From NCBI RefSeq assembly GCF_000733295.1, contig NZ_JPMI01000166.1:1-64000 (forward strand): DNA of 64,000 nt. Direction: 5' to 3'. The notes beneath the pieces were generated by a model, which did no database searches, had not been told where the DNA came from, and saw nothing but the letters and a program-made list of their open reading frames with translations. This DNA comes from Archangium violaceum Cb vi76. GTDB taxonomy: Bacteria; Myxococcota; Myxococcia; Myxococcales; Myxococcaceae. A program made the position numbers and the translations under genes. Shown here piece by piece: positions 36,183-44,831 of the stretch (position 1 is its first letter; each line of letters starts with the position of its first letter).

Positions 36183-37595
36183 CTACTCGCTGGCCTGGGC
36201 CCGCGTGCTCGCGGGCGCCGGGGCCGAGGGGTTCGACAGGCGCACCGTCTTGATGTTGAGGAACTCGAGCAGCCCGTGGCGCGCCAGCTCGCGCCCGTGG
36301 CCCGAGGCCTTCACCCCACCGAAGGGCAGGCGGGCATCGCTCGCCACCATGCCGTTGACGGCCACCGTGCCGGCCTCCAGCCCGTCGATGAAGAAGCGCT
36401 GCTCGGCCTCGTCGCGCGTCCACACGCTGGCGCCCAGTCCGTAGGGCGAGTCGTTGGCGATGCGCAGCGCGTCCCGGGCATCCTTCGCGCGGAAGAGCAC
36501 GGCCACCGGGCCGAACATCTCCTCCATATAGGCCGGAGAGCCCGGCGGAGGATGGGCCAGCACCGTGGGCGGGTACCAGAAGCCCGGCCCCGAGGGCTTG
36601 CTGCCCCCCAGCAGCAGCTTCGCTCCCGCGGCCACGCTGCGCTCCACCTGGTCGTGCAGCCCGTCGCGGATGCTCTGCATGGCGAGCGGCCCCACCTCCG
36701 TCTTCGCCTCCAACGGGTCCCCCACCACGGCGCGCCGCATCCGCTCGAGGAAGCGGCGCTCGAACTCCTCGTAGATGGGCGCGGTGGCGATGAAGCGCTT
36801 GGCGGCGATGCAGGACTGGCCGTTGTTGATGAGGCGGGCCTTCACCGCCGTCTCCACCGCGTTGTCCAGGTCCGCGCCCGGCAGCACCACGAAGGGATCA
36901 CTCCCCCCCAGCTCCAGCACCACCTTCTTGAGCTGCTGGCCCGCGCGCTGGCCCACGTCGCGTCCGGCGCCCTCGCTGCCGGTGAGCGTCACCGCGCGGA
37001 TGCGCGGGTCTTCAATCAGCCGGCGCACCCCCGCCACGTCCACCAGCAGCGTCTGGAACACCCCCCGCGGGAAGCCCGCGCGCTCGAAGAGCTCCTCCAG
37101 CGCGAGCGCGCACTGGGGCACGTTGTGCGCGTGCTTGAGCAGCCCCACGTTGCCGGCCATGAGCGCGGGGGCGGCGAAGCGCACCACCTGCCAGAAGGGG
37201 AAGTTCCACGGCATGATGGCCAGCACCGGCCCGAGCGGCTGGTAGCGCACGAAGCTCGTGTCCGGCGCCGTGTCCACCGGCTCGTCCGCGAGGAAGCGCT
37301 CGGCGTTCTCCGCGTAGTAGTGGCAGGCCGTGGCGCACTTGCGGGCCTCGGCGCGCGCCGCCTCCAGCGGCTTGCCCATCTCCTGCGTCATCATCCGCCC
37401 GTAGGCGTCCGCCTCCGTCTCCAGCAGCTCCCCCGCCCGCTTCATCCACCGGGCGCGCTCGGCCAGCGGGGTGTGGCGAAAGGTGTGGAACGTCTCCTCG
37501 GCCCGCCGCAGCCGCGTCTCCACCTCCTCCGGCGTGTGGGGGGTGAAGGTGCGCAGTGTCCTACCGGTGGTGGGATCGATGGTGGCGAAGCTCAT
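36183..37595 (-). CDS. NAD(P)-dependent aldehyde dehydrogenase, succinate-semialdehyde type
   Basis: The ATG at 37595, preceded by GGAGGAAGG, gives 470 residues beginning '[16 protein letters not shown]'. The catalytic Cys lies in '[12 protein letters not shown]', the general-base Glu in '[18 protein letters not shown]', and the cofactor-binding '[13 protein letters not shown]' and '[10 protein letters not shown]' segments are intact. Length and '[15 protein letters not shown]' match the succinate-semialdehyde dehydrogenase branch (gabD/sad-like). It oxidises a semialdehyde to the acid; exact substrate not fixed. It appears monocistronic. Confidence 0.88.
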   Translation of the reverse strand: MSFATIDPTTGRTLRTFTPHTPEEVETRLRRAEETFHTFRHTPLAERARWMKRAGELLETEADAYGRMMTQEMGKPLEAARAEARKCATACHYYAENAERFLADEPVDTAPDTSFVRYQPLGPVLAIMPWNFPFWQVVRFAAPALMAGNVGLLKHAHNVPQCALALEELFERAGFPRGVFQTLLVDVAGVRRLIEDPRIRAVTLTGSEGAGRDVGQRAGQQLKKVVLELGGSDPFVVLPGADLDNAVETAVKARLINNGQSCIAAKRFIATAPIYEEFERRFLERMRRAVVGDPLEAKTEVGPLAMQSIRDGLHDQVERSVAAGAKLLLGGSKPSGPGFWYPPTVLAHPPPGSPAYMEEMFGPVAVLFRAKDARDALRIANDSPYGLGASVWTRDEAEQRFFIDGLEAGTVAVNGMVASDARLPFGGVKASGHGRELARHGLLEFLNIKTVRLSNPSAPAPASTRAQASE

Positions 37596-37817
37596 GGGGC
37601 CTTCCTCCAGGGGCGCGGAGTGTGGGCCCGGCCTCCCGAGGGCGACAAGCCACGTGTGCAGCCCCCCGTTCACACCTGCACGCGGTTTCCGGACGGCGGT
37701 GTCAGGGGGCGAAGTCCTCCAGAGAGGACACGGATGTCGTGGATATCCGCTATCGCAGGATTTCTGATTCAATCTTGAAGCACGAGTTTCAAGTTCGACG
37801 CGTTATCTCCGTCCCCT
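37596..37817. other. Intergenic stretch upstream of the hydrolase promoters
   Basis: Between the divergent aldehyde dehydrogenase and hydrolase genes there are 419 bp without a gene. The first ~140 bp keep high GC; the section 37740-37860 is strikingly AT-rich. No coding frame or repeat was recognised here; the promoters are listed separately. Confidence 0.5.
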
Positions 37818-37847
37818 TTGAAAATCAGGCTTTCCTTTGTTTAATAT
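37818..37847 (+). promoter_or_regulatory. Sigma-70-like promoter upstream of the hydrolase gene
   Basis: TTGAAA (37818-37823) and TAATAT (37842-37847) with an 18-bp spacer, set in an AT-rich island. Transcription would start near 37854, right at an imperfect hairpin GGCGTCATG...CATGACGGTACGCC (37850-37878), leaving a ~160-nt leader before the ATG at 38015. Confidence 0.5.
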
Positions 37848-37962
37848 AGGCGTCATGTTTCAGCCATGACGGTACGCCTGTGAGGGTGTTCCAGTATTTT
37901 CGCGGGCTTGAGGGGTTGGCGCGGTTCCTGCTCTTCATCGCGTGCAAGTGGGACCGGAGGGG

Positions 37963-37977
37963 TGGCAGCAACGTTGC
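37963..37977 (+). promoter_or_regulatory. Sigma-54-like promoter of the hydrolase gene
   Basis: TGGCAG-CAACG-TTGC followed by TT matches the -24/-12 consensus except one base and keeps GG-N10-GC. The start would be near 37989, 26 nt before the ATG at 38015. Together with the upstream sigma-70-like site this suggests dual control. Confidence 0.55.
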
Positions 37978-38014
37978 TTCTCCGGCTTTGTAGAAACTCT
38001 TTTTTGAGGAACTC

Positions 38015-39442
38015 ATGCGCTTCAATCTCCGCCACATCGTCCCGGTCGCCCTGCTCTCTCTGGTGGGGTGCGGTGTTGAGACTCCCGTCTCCGAGACGGT
38101 GCCCGTAGCGGCCGAGGAGCTGGGGCAGGCGCGCTCCATGCTTCAGCTTTCCTCGGACTGCCCGGGCTGCCTGGTGGGGACGGAGGGCGCCAGCTTCTCG
38201 AGCGGCTTCGAGCGCGAGCGGGTGGTGGATGACATCTACCACTACCGCATCCGCCTGCGCGTGGGCGGGACGGCCAACGACGTCATCACCCTGCACCGCG
38301 TGGTGCGCGAGCGGCTCCCGTGGTGGCCGGCGCGCGCCCCCGAGTCCGTCTTCATGGTGCACGGCGACGCCTGGGACTTCCAGGGCGCCTTCATGTCCAG
38401 CACGCTGACGGAGGTGGTGGACGACAAGAAGTCCATCGCCGTGTACCTGGCGAAGAAGGACGTGGACGTGTGGGGCATCGACCTGCGCTGGACGCACGTG
38501 CCCGAGGGGACGCAGGACTTCTCCTTCATGAAGGGCTGGAACCTGGGCACGCACGCCAAGGACGTGGGCACGGGCCTGACGGTGGCGCGGGCGGTGCGCG
38601 CGCTGACGGGGAGCGGCGGCGGCAAGATGAACCTGCTGGGCTGGAGCCGCGGGGCCACGGTGGCCTACGCCTACATGAACGCGGAGACGCAGCGGCCGCA
38701 GGGCCTGCGCCACGTGAGCGGCTTCATCCCGGTGGACATGGTGCTGAAGTTCGGGCCGGAGGCCGAGGAGCAGCGCCAGTGGGCCTGCGTGCGCGCGGCC
38801 GTGGGTGGCATGGTGCTGGGCTCGGGGCGCTACGAGGGCAACCTGTCCGGGCCGGGCGCGGGCGTGGCCATCCAGATGGTGGGGCAGGCGGCCAGATTCC
38901 TGCCGAACGAGCCCGCGCAGATTCCGGGCATCGAGCTGCCGCCGATGACCTACCAGCAACTGGGCATCGTCGTGGGAGCGGCGACCTTCTCGCTCCTCAC
39001 CAACGAGGCGTACGGCATCCAGCCGTCGGTGCCCTTCTACCACTTCACCGCGGGCGCGTTCGGCGCGGACGGCCTGCCCGTGGCCCTGCAGTACGTGCAG
39101 CCCCAGCCGTTCTTCGACTTCCTCAGCACCGCCCACCCCTTCCAGAGCTTCACGGAGATGGTGGAGAGCGATCGCCTCATGTGTGGCGACGAGAGCCTGC
39201 CGTATGACGACCACCTGGCGCAGGTGAAGGTGCCGGTGCTGTACGTGGGCGCCGCGGGTGGCTTCGGCAGCTACGGCGCGCACAGCACGAAGCTGCTGGG
39301 CAGCAAGGACGTGAGCGTCCACCTGGTGCAGAAGCCGGGCATGCCCCGCGTCGCCGATTACGGCCATGCGGACCTGTTCCTGGCCAGCGATGCCGAGACG
39401 GCCGTGTGGGAGCCCATCTACAAGTGGATGAAGAAGCACTGA
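38015..39442 (+). CDS. Exported alpha/beta-hydrolase lipoprotein
   Basis: A 475-residue protein with lipobox 'SLVGC'. The fold is shown by 'SVFMVHGDAWDFQGAF' (oxyanion strand), the nucleophile elbow 'GWSRGA' (Ser), 'VPVLYVGAAGGFG' (late strand, before the acid) and the catalytic His in 'VADYGHADLFLAS'. It is larger than simple esterases, with a ~150-residue insertion after the nucleophile helix forming a lid. Likely a secreted or surface lipase/esterase-like enzyme. A strong terminator follows at 39473. Its upstream region carries both sigma-70-like and sigma-54-like promoters, so it may be induced by starvation or development. Confidence 0.8.
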   Translation: MRFNLRHIVPVALLSLVGCGVETPVSETVPVAAEELGQARSMLQLSSDCPGCLVGTEGASFSSGFERERVVDDIYHYRIRLRVGGTANDVITLHRVVRERLPWWPARAPESVFMVHGDAWDFQGAFMSSTLTEVVDDKKSIAVYLAKKDVDVWGIDLRWTHVPEGTQDFSFMKGWNLGTHAKDVGTGLTVARAVRALTGSGGGKMNLLGWSRGATVAYAYMNAETQRPQGLRHVSGFIPVDMVLKFGPEAEEQRQWACVRAAVGGMVLGSGRYEGNLSGPGAGVAIQMVGQAARFLPNEPAQIPGIELPPMTYQQLGIVVGAATFSLLTNEAYGIQPSVPFYHFTAGAFGADGLPVALQYVQPQPFFDFLSTAHPFQSFTEMVESDRLMCGDESLPYDDHLAQVKVPVLYVGAAGGFGSYGAHSTKLLGSKDVSVHLVQKPGMPRVADYGHADLFLASDAETAVWEPIYKWMKKH

Positions 39443-39472
39443 GCGCCGGGGCGTTGCCGTCGCCCCGATGCC

Positions 39473-39506
39473 CGGGCCTCGCGGAGACGCGGGGCCCGTT
39501 TTTTTT
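39473..39506 (+). terminator. Intrinsic terminator after the hydrolase gene
   Basis: An 11-bp stem CGGGCCTCGCG / CGCGGGGCCCG (one G-T pair) closed by a GAGA tetraloop is followed by eight T residues (39499-39506). It lies 31 bp after the stop at 39442 and separates the hydrolase from the methyltransferase gene. Confidence 0.85.
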
Positions 39507-39607
39507 GGAGCACCCCGCGCCCCTCCGGGGGGACTCCCCGCCCTTGCCCGGCTCCTTAGATTGTGAGCCCGCGCCCGGGATGAGCCCGGGCCAGAGCGAG
39601 GACCCCC

Positions 39608-40306
39608 GTGGTCGACAACATCTGGACCGAATTCGCCAGGAGCTACGACGCCATCTGCTCCCAGCTCAACTGCTACCGCCGCATGGCCGCGAAGGTCCTC
39701 CGCGACACGGTGGGCCGCAAGTACGTCATCGACGCCGGGTGCGGCACGGGGCTGTTGAGCCAGCCGCTCGTCGAGCGGGGCCATACGGTGGTGGGCTTCG
39801 ACAACAACCCGGCGATGCTCGGGCTGGCGCTGGGCAAGCAGGCCCGGGCGCCGGAGGAGGCGCGCCGGCGCTGGAAGGTGCTGGAAGGGGATGTGCGCAC
39901 CTTTCCCCGGGGAGTGCCGGGCGAGGCGGACGCCGTGTTGCTCAACAACGTCCTCTTCTACGTGCGCGACCCGGAGCAGGTGCTGCGCCAGTGCCTCGGG
40001 CACCTCAAGCCGGGCGGCGTGCTCATCGCCACCGGTCCCCGGCAGCGGCCGGACCTGCGCAAGGTGATGGTCAACTCCATCGAGGAGTGGAAGGCGGAGG
40101 GCCGCTGGGACGCGCCGCTGCAGGCCGCCACCTCCTACCACGTCGACGTGACGCGCAGGCTCGTCACCGACCCCAATGAGATGGTCACCTTCTTCGAGCC
40201 GGAGGCGCTGGTGGACACGCTGCGGGGCCTGGGCTTCTCCCATGCGCTCGCGGCCGACGGCGACGACTACTACGGCGAGAACTACTACGTCTGCATGGCG
40301 CGCTAG
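39608..40306 (+). CDS. Class I SAM-dependent methyltransferase
   Basis: A 232-residue protein from a GTG start ('VDNIWTEFARSYD'). The SAM-binding motif I is 'VIDAGCGTGLLSQPL', motif II 'VVGFDNNPAML', then 'LEGDVRTF' and 'ADAVLLNNVLFYVRDPEQVL' (motif IV region), followed by 'LKPGGVLIATGP'. This is the Methyltransf_11/25 type; the substrate is probably a small molecule or lipid. A long C-terminal tail rich in Asp/Tyr ('GDDYYGENYYVCMA') is unusual. It has its own upstream space after the terminator and no close partner. Confidence 0.85.
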   Translation: MVDNIWTEFARSYDAICSQLNCYRRMAAKVLRDTVGRKYVIDAGCGTGLLSQPLVERGHTVVGFDNNPAMLGLALGKQARAPEEARRRWKVLEGDVRTFPRGVPGEADAVLLNNVLFYVRDPEQVLRQCLGHLKPGGVLIATGPRQRPDLRKVMVNSIEEWKAEGRWDAPLQAATSYHVDVTRRLVTDPNEMVTFFEPEALVDTLRGLGFSHALAADGDDYYGENYYVCMAR

Positions 40307-40471
40307 CCCACGGGGCCGGGACCGGGAGGGCGGCGCCTCTCCTGGTCTCCACGGCCGGTGAGCCGTGCTTCAGGCTCCACGGTCCGGTGCGAATACCTCC
40401 TCCCGGGCGCCTGGCCGGAGCGTCAGGTGCTCGAGGCGCCCGGCACGGACTCCCGAGGCACGGGCCCGGGA

Positions 40472-40945
40472 CTAGGCGACCAGTCCCAGCAGGCGCGCGT
40501 CGTGGATGATGCGGTTGCCGTCCACCTTCAGGCGGCTGGTGAGGAAGGGGGCGATGTCATCCGCCTTCTTGTGCAGGCGCGCGTAGTTGTTGTCGTAGAT
40601 GCGCGTCACGATGAGCTGCGCGGAGGCGATGATGCGCTGCAGGTTGTGCTGCAGCTCATTGCCCTCCATGAGGAGGTGCAGCTCGCAGATGTACTTGCGG
40701 TTGTTCTCCAGCAGCGTGAAGAGGCCCTTGCGCTGCTCGCCGTTGGGCACCCGGGCCTTGGACCCGGTGACGACGACGACGGAGAGCTGCTGCCGGTACG
40801 CCTCGTAGGCCTCCCGGAAGCGCTTGTCCACGACGAACAGATCCTGCGGGCTGGGCGGCTGCTCCCAGCGGATGAAGAAGACCTTGTTGATGAGGCCCGT
40901 CTTGTAGTTCGGAGGAGCGGAGACGGCGGTAGCGAAAGCGGTCAT
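40472..40945 (-). CDS. Hypothetical cytoplasmic protein
   Basis: The ATG at 40945 (GGGAG upstream) gives 157 residues: a variable N terminus 'TAFATAVSAPPNYKTGLIN', a strand-rich part 'KVFFIRWEQPPSPQDLFVVD' and 'QQLSVVVVTGSKARVPNG', then helices 'GLFTLLENNRKYICELHLLM' and 'RIIASAQLIVTRIYDNN'. The alternation of strands and helices recalls STAS-like or roadblock-like small regulatory folds but no diagnostic motif is present. It is divergent from the PAP2 gene. Family not recognised. Confidence 0.6.
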   Translation of the reverse strand: MTAFATAVSAPPNYKTGLINKVFFIRWEQPPSPQDLFVVDKRFREAYEAYRQQLSVVVVTGSKARVPNGEQRKGLFTLLENNRKYICELHLLMEGNELQHNLQRIIASAQLIVTRIYDNNYARLHKKADDIAPFLTSRLKVDGNRIIHDARLLGLVA

Positions 40946-41217
40946 GGGACCATCACTCCCAGGAAGCGGGCCGGGAAGGCCCTCGGAAAGGTATTCCGAG
41001 CGCCTGACGTGCCCGGCTCGATCACGACTTGGTGCGGTCAATCTGGTGATCGAGACTCCGAAGCCCAAGTGCACCCCGCGCCGTCTGCCGTCGAGCGCAC
41101 GAATCCGGGGGCCACAGTGTCCGGGAGCACACGCATCCGTGGTGTGCTGGAGGGAGGAGGAGTGGCGAAGGCACCGGGAAGGTAGGAGCGCACCGGGTGT
41201 GCGGCCATAGTGAGACC

Positions 41218-41964
41218 ATGCGACTCACATCGAGGGCGCTGTGGGAGCGCTTTCACGGAAGGTTGGGAGCCGACGGCATCGGACTGCTGGCCACGCTGTT
41301 GCTGCTGGTGACGGTGGGGTTGGGATTCATCGCGCTGTCGGATGACGTGCGGGAGAACGAGACGCAGCACTTCGACGAGCGGGTGCTGCTGTCGCTGAGG
41401 CGCGCGGACGATCCGGAGGTGCCGCGAGGCCCGCGGTGGCTGGCCGAGGCGGCGCGGGACGTGACGGCGCTGGGCGGCGTGTCGGTGCTGACGCTGGTGG
41501 TGTGCGCGGTGAGCGGCTTCCTGGTGCTGGTGCGGCGCTGGAGGACGCTGGCGCTGGTGCTGGGCTCGACGGTGGGCGGGGCGGCGGTGAATGGAGTCCT
41601 CAAGGGCCACTTCGCCCGGCCGAGGCCCACGGTGGTGCCACACCTCACGCACGTGCTGTCGGAGAGCTTCCCGAGTGGGCACGCGATGCTGTCGGCCATC
41701 GTCTACCTGACGCTGGGAGCGCTGCTGGCGCAGCTGGTGGAGCGGCGGTGGCTGCGGGCGTACCTGGTGGGGGTGGCGCTGACGCTCACGCTGCTGATTG
41801 GCCTGACGCGGGTGTACCTCGGGGTGCACTACCCGACGGACGTGCTGGGCGGGTGGATGGCGGGGCTGGCGTGGGCGCTGCTGACGGCGGTGATGGCCCG
41901 TGGGGTCAAGCGGCGCAGCCCTGGGCTGCGCGAGGAGTCCCGGGGCGACACCGCGCCCTCATGA
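41218..41964 (+). CDS. PAP2-family membrane phosphatase
   Basis: From the ATG at 41218, 248 residues with about five or six membrane helices. All three acid-phosphatase motifs are present: 'KGHFARPRP' (K-x6-R-P), 'FPSGHAM' (P-S-G-H) and 'TRVYLGVHYPTDVLGG' (R-x5-H). It should remove phosphate from lipid substrates such as phosphatidic acid, undecaprenyl pyrophosphate or phosphatidylglycerol phosphate at the outer face of the inner membrane. The stop overlaps by a few bases the end of the convergent gene (41959). Substrate not predictable. Confidence 0.9.
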   Translation: MRLTSRALWERFHGRLGADGIGLLATLLLLVTVGLGFIALSDDVRENETQHFDERVLLSLRRADDPEVPRGPRWLAEAARDVTALGGVSVLTLVVCAVSGFLVLVRRWRTLALVLGSTVGGAAVNGVLKGHFARPRPTVVPHLTHVLSESFPSGHAMLSAIVYLTLGALLAQLVERRWLRAYLVGVALTLTLLIGLTRVYLGVHYPTDVLGGWMAGLAWALLTAVMARGVKRRSPGLREESRGDTAPS

Positions 41965-42588
41965 GCCGGAGGGAGGCTCGGGGTCTTCGGGCTCCTGTTT
42001 CGCGTCCAGCGTCTTGCGCCACTGCTCGAACCGCTCGAAGAGGGAGAAGGGGTGGAAGGCGAGGTGGTCGATGTTGCGATGGTACGCCGCGAGATAGGGC
42101 TCGCCCCCGAGTTGGATGACGGCCTGTGAGGGCCGCTCGGGCAGACTGTAGAACCAGGCCCGGGCCTGCTCCCGGGTGTCGAAGCTGGCCACCGCCGGAG
42201 GCGGGCGGCCGTCCTTCATCATGTCCTCGAAGTGGTACTCGATGGAGTGGGTGGAGACCAGCTTGCGGAAGTTGCTATCCCGGTCATACATGACGACGTG
42301 GTACTGGTCCGCGATCAGCACGAGGGCCAGGTAGGGCGGTCTGGGGTGGTTCTTCAGCCACGCTTCCGCCTCTTCTCGCGTGGCGAAGGAGGCGACGACC
42401 ATCCCGGGTCCCTCGGTCCTGAGCTCCTGGCGGTAGTCATCGAACTCATATTGCTGACCCGTTGTAATGATGAATCGAAGCGCCTCGGCTGCGGTGAGAA
42501 GCAACTCCTTCTCCTCCGCGGACTCGGTCTTCTCATGAATCAAGCCGAGGAGATTCATTGCCTCGAAGATGGGGCTTTTGGGTCTCAT
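41959..42588 (-). CDS. Hypothetical protein, module copy A (partner gene)
   Basis: A 209-residue soluble protein with no signal peptide. It holds two related ~45-residue elements: 'VVASFATREEAEAWLKNHPR' followed by 'YLALVLIADQYHVVMYDRD', and 'AVASFDTREQARAWFYSLPE' followed by 'AVIQLGGEPYLAAYH', each a strand, an A/W-containing helix and two strands, like an internal duplication. A near-identical copy is at 43581-44204. It lies 36 bp downstream of a lipoprotein gene on the same strand, the same spacing as in copy B. By position it could be a cognate cytoplasmic protector or partner of the lipoprotein, which is inference only. Confidence 0.65.
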   Translation of the reverse strand: MRPKSPIFEAMNLLGLIHEKTESAEEKELLLTAAEALRFIITTGQQYEFDDYRQELRTEGPGMVVASFATREEAEAWLKNHPRPPYLALVLIADQYHVVMYDRDSNFRKLVSTHSIEYHFEDMMKDGRPPPAVASFDTREQARAWFYSLPERPSQAVIQLGGEPYLAAYHRNIDHLAFHPFSLFERFEQWRKTLDAKQEPEDPEPPSGS

Positions 42589-42624
42589 GTGATGCCTCGG
42601 TGATGGGGATCCGAGCAGGGCTCG

Positions 42625-43215
42625 TCAGGATGCCAGGAGCACCGCGGGTGCGAGGACCAAGAGCCCCGCTCCGGCGGAAACCGTGACGAAGGCAACCCCG
42701 GCGATGACGACAATGCTGCCCACCAGCAGGCCCTGGTGATGGCGCTTCAACCAGTCGACGGCTTCGTCCACGGCCGAGAACTCCTGGCGCTGACGGCCCT
42801 CCACCTCCCGGCAATCATCGTAGGCTTGTCGGCATTGCAAGCGGCACCACTCCTCCTTTCCACCCATCTTCCGTCCTCCGGACTTGATGTGTCCGAAGCC
42901 CCGAGGCAGAGGACGGCTCATGCACATCTCAATGCACTGGCGGTTCTCCGCATCACAGTCGCGCTGGTAGGTCTTCGCGACGCGGACGATGCGTCCGTAC
43001 GTCGATTCACGGGCACTCGTGGGAAACCGGTACCACGAGAGGTCGAACTCCTCGGCATGCCTCCAGTGCTCGGTGACCTGGCCGCCGGGCGACTCCTCGA
43101 GGACGAGCACGTAGCGGGTCAGTTCCTCGGCAGTGGGGGCGGCGCCGTAGCGGGTAGCGCTGCACGAGACGAGCAGCACGCAGAGGAGCGAGGCGATGAG
43201 TTTTACTGGGGCCAT
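42625..43215 (-). CDS. Cys-rich lipoprotein with C-terminal hydrophobic segment, module copy A
   Basis: The ATG at 43215 gives 196 residues, equal to copy B. Signal peptide and lipobox 'LLVSC', then 'TAEELTRYVLVLEESPGGQV', and a Cys-rich core with spacing C-x6-C-x3-C ... C-x3-C-x6-C ('CDAENRQCIEMC', 'WCRLQCRQAYDDC'). After 'FSAVDEAVDWLKRHHQ' comes a long hydrophobic segment 'GLLVGSIVVIAGVAFVTVSA' and the protein stops at 'LAPAVLLAS'. In related myxobacterial lipoproteins, as I recall, such segments can precede a C-terminal effector domain; none is present here. Copy B differs at only a few positions. Confidence 0.7.
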   Translation of the reverse strand: MAPVKLIASLLCVLLVSCSATRYGAAPTAEELTRYVLVLEESPGGQVTEHWRHAEEFDLSWYRFPTSARESTYGRIVRVAKTYQRDCDAENRQCIEMCMSRPLPRGFGHIKSGGRKMGGKEEWCRLQCRQAYDDCREVEGRQRQEFSAVDEAVDWLKRHHQGLLVGSIVVIAGVAFVTVSAGAGLLVLAPAVLLAS

Positions 43216-43390
43216 TGAGTGGGGGCAGAGTCCGGAGGACCGTGCCCCGTCGCGGGTAGCACAGAGGATCCCCTGCCTCAACACATGTTCCGCCCTGCTC
43301 ACGGTGGATCGCCCACCTGCGCCCCGGGTTTCTCCGTGCTTGGTGGTTAGCGGTCCGCCGTCACCTTCATGAGCTGAGAACGGAGCGGCC

Positions 43391-43420
43391 CCCTGTCGGG
43401 TTCAAATCCCGTTGGGGACG
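43391..43420 (+). other. tRNA 3'-end-like sequence (possible attachment-site remnant)
   Basis: CGGGTTCAAATCCCG (43397-43411) is a textbook T-arm with loop TTCAAAT, and TGGGGAC follows as in a 3' acceptor strand. No matching 5' acceptor (GTCCCCA), D-arm or anticodon arm in normal positions was found, and CCA is absent. A partial tRNA end in an intergenic region is typical of att sites left by integrases. It lies exactly in the spacer between the two duplicated modules. Confidence 0.4.
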
Positions 43421-43580
43421 CGCAAGCCGGGTCCTCCACCTCGACTTGAGGCCTGCGCGTCGGGCATTACCCTATGCGCCACTCCACTAGCCAGCTGTCG
43501 GACTTGAGAAAGGTGTCAAACCTCGTCCGTGGCCCGCCCGTCCGCCCGTGGCCCGTCCGGCGGATGAGGGAGCACGAAGG

Positions 43581-44204
43581 TCAGGACTGTGATTCGGGAT
43601 CCTCGGGCTCCTGTTTCTCGTCCAGCGTCTTGCGCCACTGCTCGAACCGCTCGAAGAGGGAGAAGGGGTGGAAGGCGAGGTGGTCGATGTTGCGATGGTA
43701 CGCCGCGAGATAGGGCTCGCCCCCAAGTTGGATGACGGCCTGTGAGGGCCGCTCGGGCAGACTGTAGAACCAGGCCCGGGCCTGCTCCCGGGTGTCGAAG
43801 CTGGCCACCGCCTGAGGAGGGCGGCAGTCCTTCATCATCTCCTCGAAGTGGTACTCGATGGAGTGGGTGGAGGACAGCTTGCGGAAGTTGCTATCCCGGT
43901 CATACCTGACGACGTGGTACTGGTCCGCGATCAGCACGAGGGCCATGTAGGGCGGTCTGGGCTGATTCTTCAGCCACGCTTCCGCCTCTTCGCGCGTGGC
44001 GAAGGATGCGATGACCATCTCGGGTCCCTCGGTTCTGAGTTCCTGGCGGTAGTCGTCGAATTCATACCGCTGGCCCGTCGTAATGATGAAGTCGAGCGCA
44101 TCGGCTGCGGTGAGAAGCAACTCCTTCTCCTCCGCGGACTCGGTCTTCTCATGAATCAAACCAAGGAGATTGATGGCTTCGAAGACGGGGCTTTGGGGTT
44201 TCAT
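43581..44204 (-). CDS. Hypothetical protein, module copy B (partner gene)
   Basis: A 207-residue protein over 90% identical by eye to the 41959-42588 product, with the same two internal 'ASF-[AD]-T-R-E' elements. Differences are scattered ('MKPQSPVFEAINLLG' against 'MRPKSPIFEAMNLLG', and a shorter C-terminal end 'EDPESQS'). It is preceded by its own lipoprotein gene with a 36-bp gap, as in copy A. The pattern of scattered changes, several of them silent, indicates that both copies are kept under selection rather than a very recent duplication or assembly artefact. Confidence 0.65.
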   Translation of the reverse strand: MKPQSPVFEAINLLGLIHEKTESAEEKELLLTAADALDFIITTGQRYEFDDYRQELRTEGPEMVIASFATREEAEAWLKNQPRPPYMALVLIADQYHVVRYDRDSNFRKLSSTHSIEYHFEEMMKDCRPPQAVASFDTREQARAWFYSLPERPSQAVIQLGGEPYLAAYHRNIDHLAFHPFSLFERFEQWRKTLDEKQEPEDPESQS

Positions 44205-44240
44205 GGGGTGCCTCGGTGATGTGGAGCCGAGCAGGGCTCG

Positions 44241-44831
44241 TCAGGCTGCCAGGAGCACCGCGGGTGCGAGGACGACGAGCCCCGTTCCGGCGGAAACCGT
44301 GACGAAGGCAACTCCGGCGATGACGACAATGCTGCCCACCAGCAGGCCCTGGTGATGGCGCTTCAACCAGTCGACGGCTTCGTCCACAGCCGAGAACTCC
44401 TGGCGTTGACGACCCTCCAACTCCCGGCAGTCATCGTAGGCTTGTTGGCATTGCTCGCGGCACCACTTATCCTTTCCACCCATCTTCCGCCCTCCGGACC
44501 TGATGTGTCCGAAGCCCCGAGGCAGGGGGCGGCTCATGCACATCTCAATGCACTGGTTGTTCTCCGCATCACAGTCGCGCTGGTAGGTCTTCGCGACGCG
44601 CACGATGCGCCCGTACGTCGATTCACGGGCGCTCGTGGGAAACCGGTACCACGAGAGGTCGAATTCCTCGGCGTACCGCCAGTGCTCGGTGACCTGGCCG
44701 CCGGGCGACTCCTCGAGGACGAGCACGTAGCGGGTCAGTTCCTCGGCAGTAGGCGCGGCGCCGTGGCGGGTAGTGCTGCACGAGATGAGCAGCACGCAGA
44801 GGAACAGGACGATGGGTCTTGCTGGAGTCAT
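44241..44831 (-). CDS. Cys-rich lipoprotein with C-terminal hydrophobic segment, module copy B
   Basis: A 196-residue lipoprotein (lipobox 'LLISC') matching copy A along its whole length; cysteines are in the same positions ('CDAENNQCIEMC', 'WCREQCQQAYDDC') and the hydrophobic C-terminal segment ends 'LAPAVLLAA'. The promoter-proximal ~90 bp upstream are also conserved with copy A ('CATGTTCCGCCCTGCTC' occurs before both), so the duplication includes the regulatory region. Predicted to be anchored at the outer or inner membrane with a second hydrophobic insertion. Function unknown. Confidence 0.7.
   Translation of the reverse strand: MTPARPIVLFLCVLLISCSTTRHGAAPTAEELTRYVLVLEESPGGQVTEHWRYAEEFDLSWYRFPTSARESTYGRIVRVAKTYQRDCDAENNQCIEMCMSRPLPRGFGHIRSGGRKMGGKDKWCREQCQQAYDDCRELEGRQRQEFSAVDEAVDWLKRHHQGLLVGSIVVIAGVAFVTVSAGTGLVVLAPAVLLAA

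Noticed and set aside
42354-44152. Short antisense frames in both duplicated modules
   Set aside because: They recur only because the DNA is duplicated; both real genes lie in another frame with conserved protein sequence.
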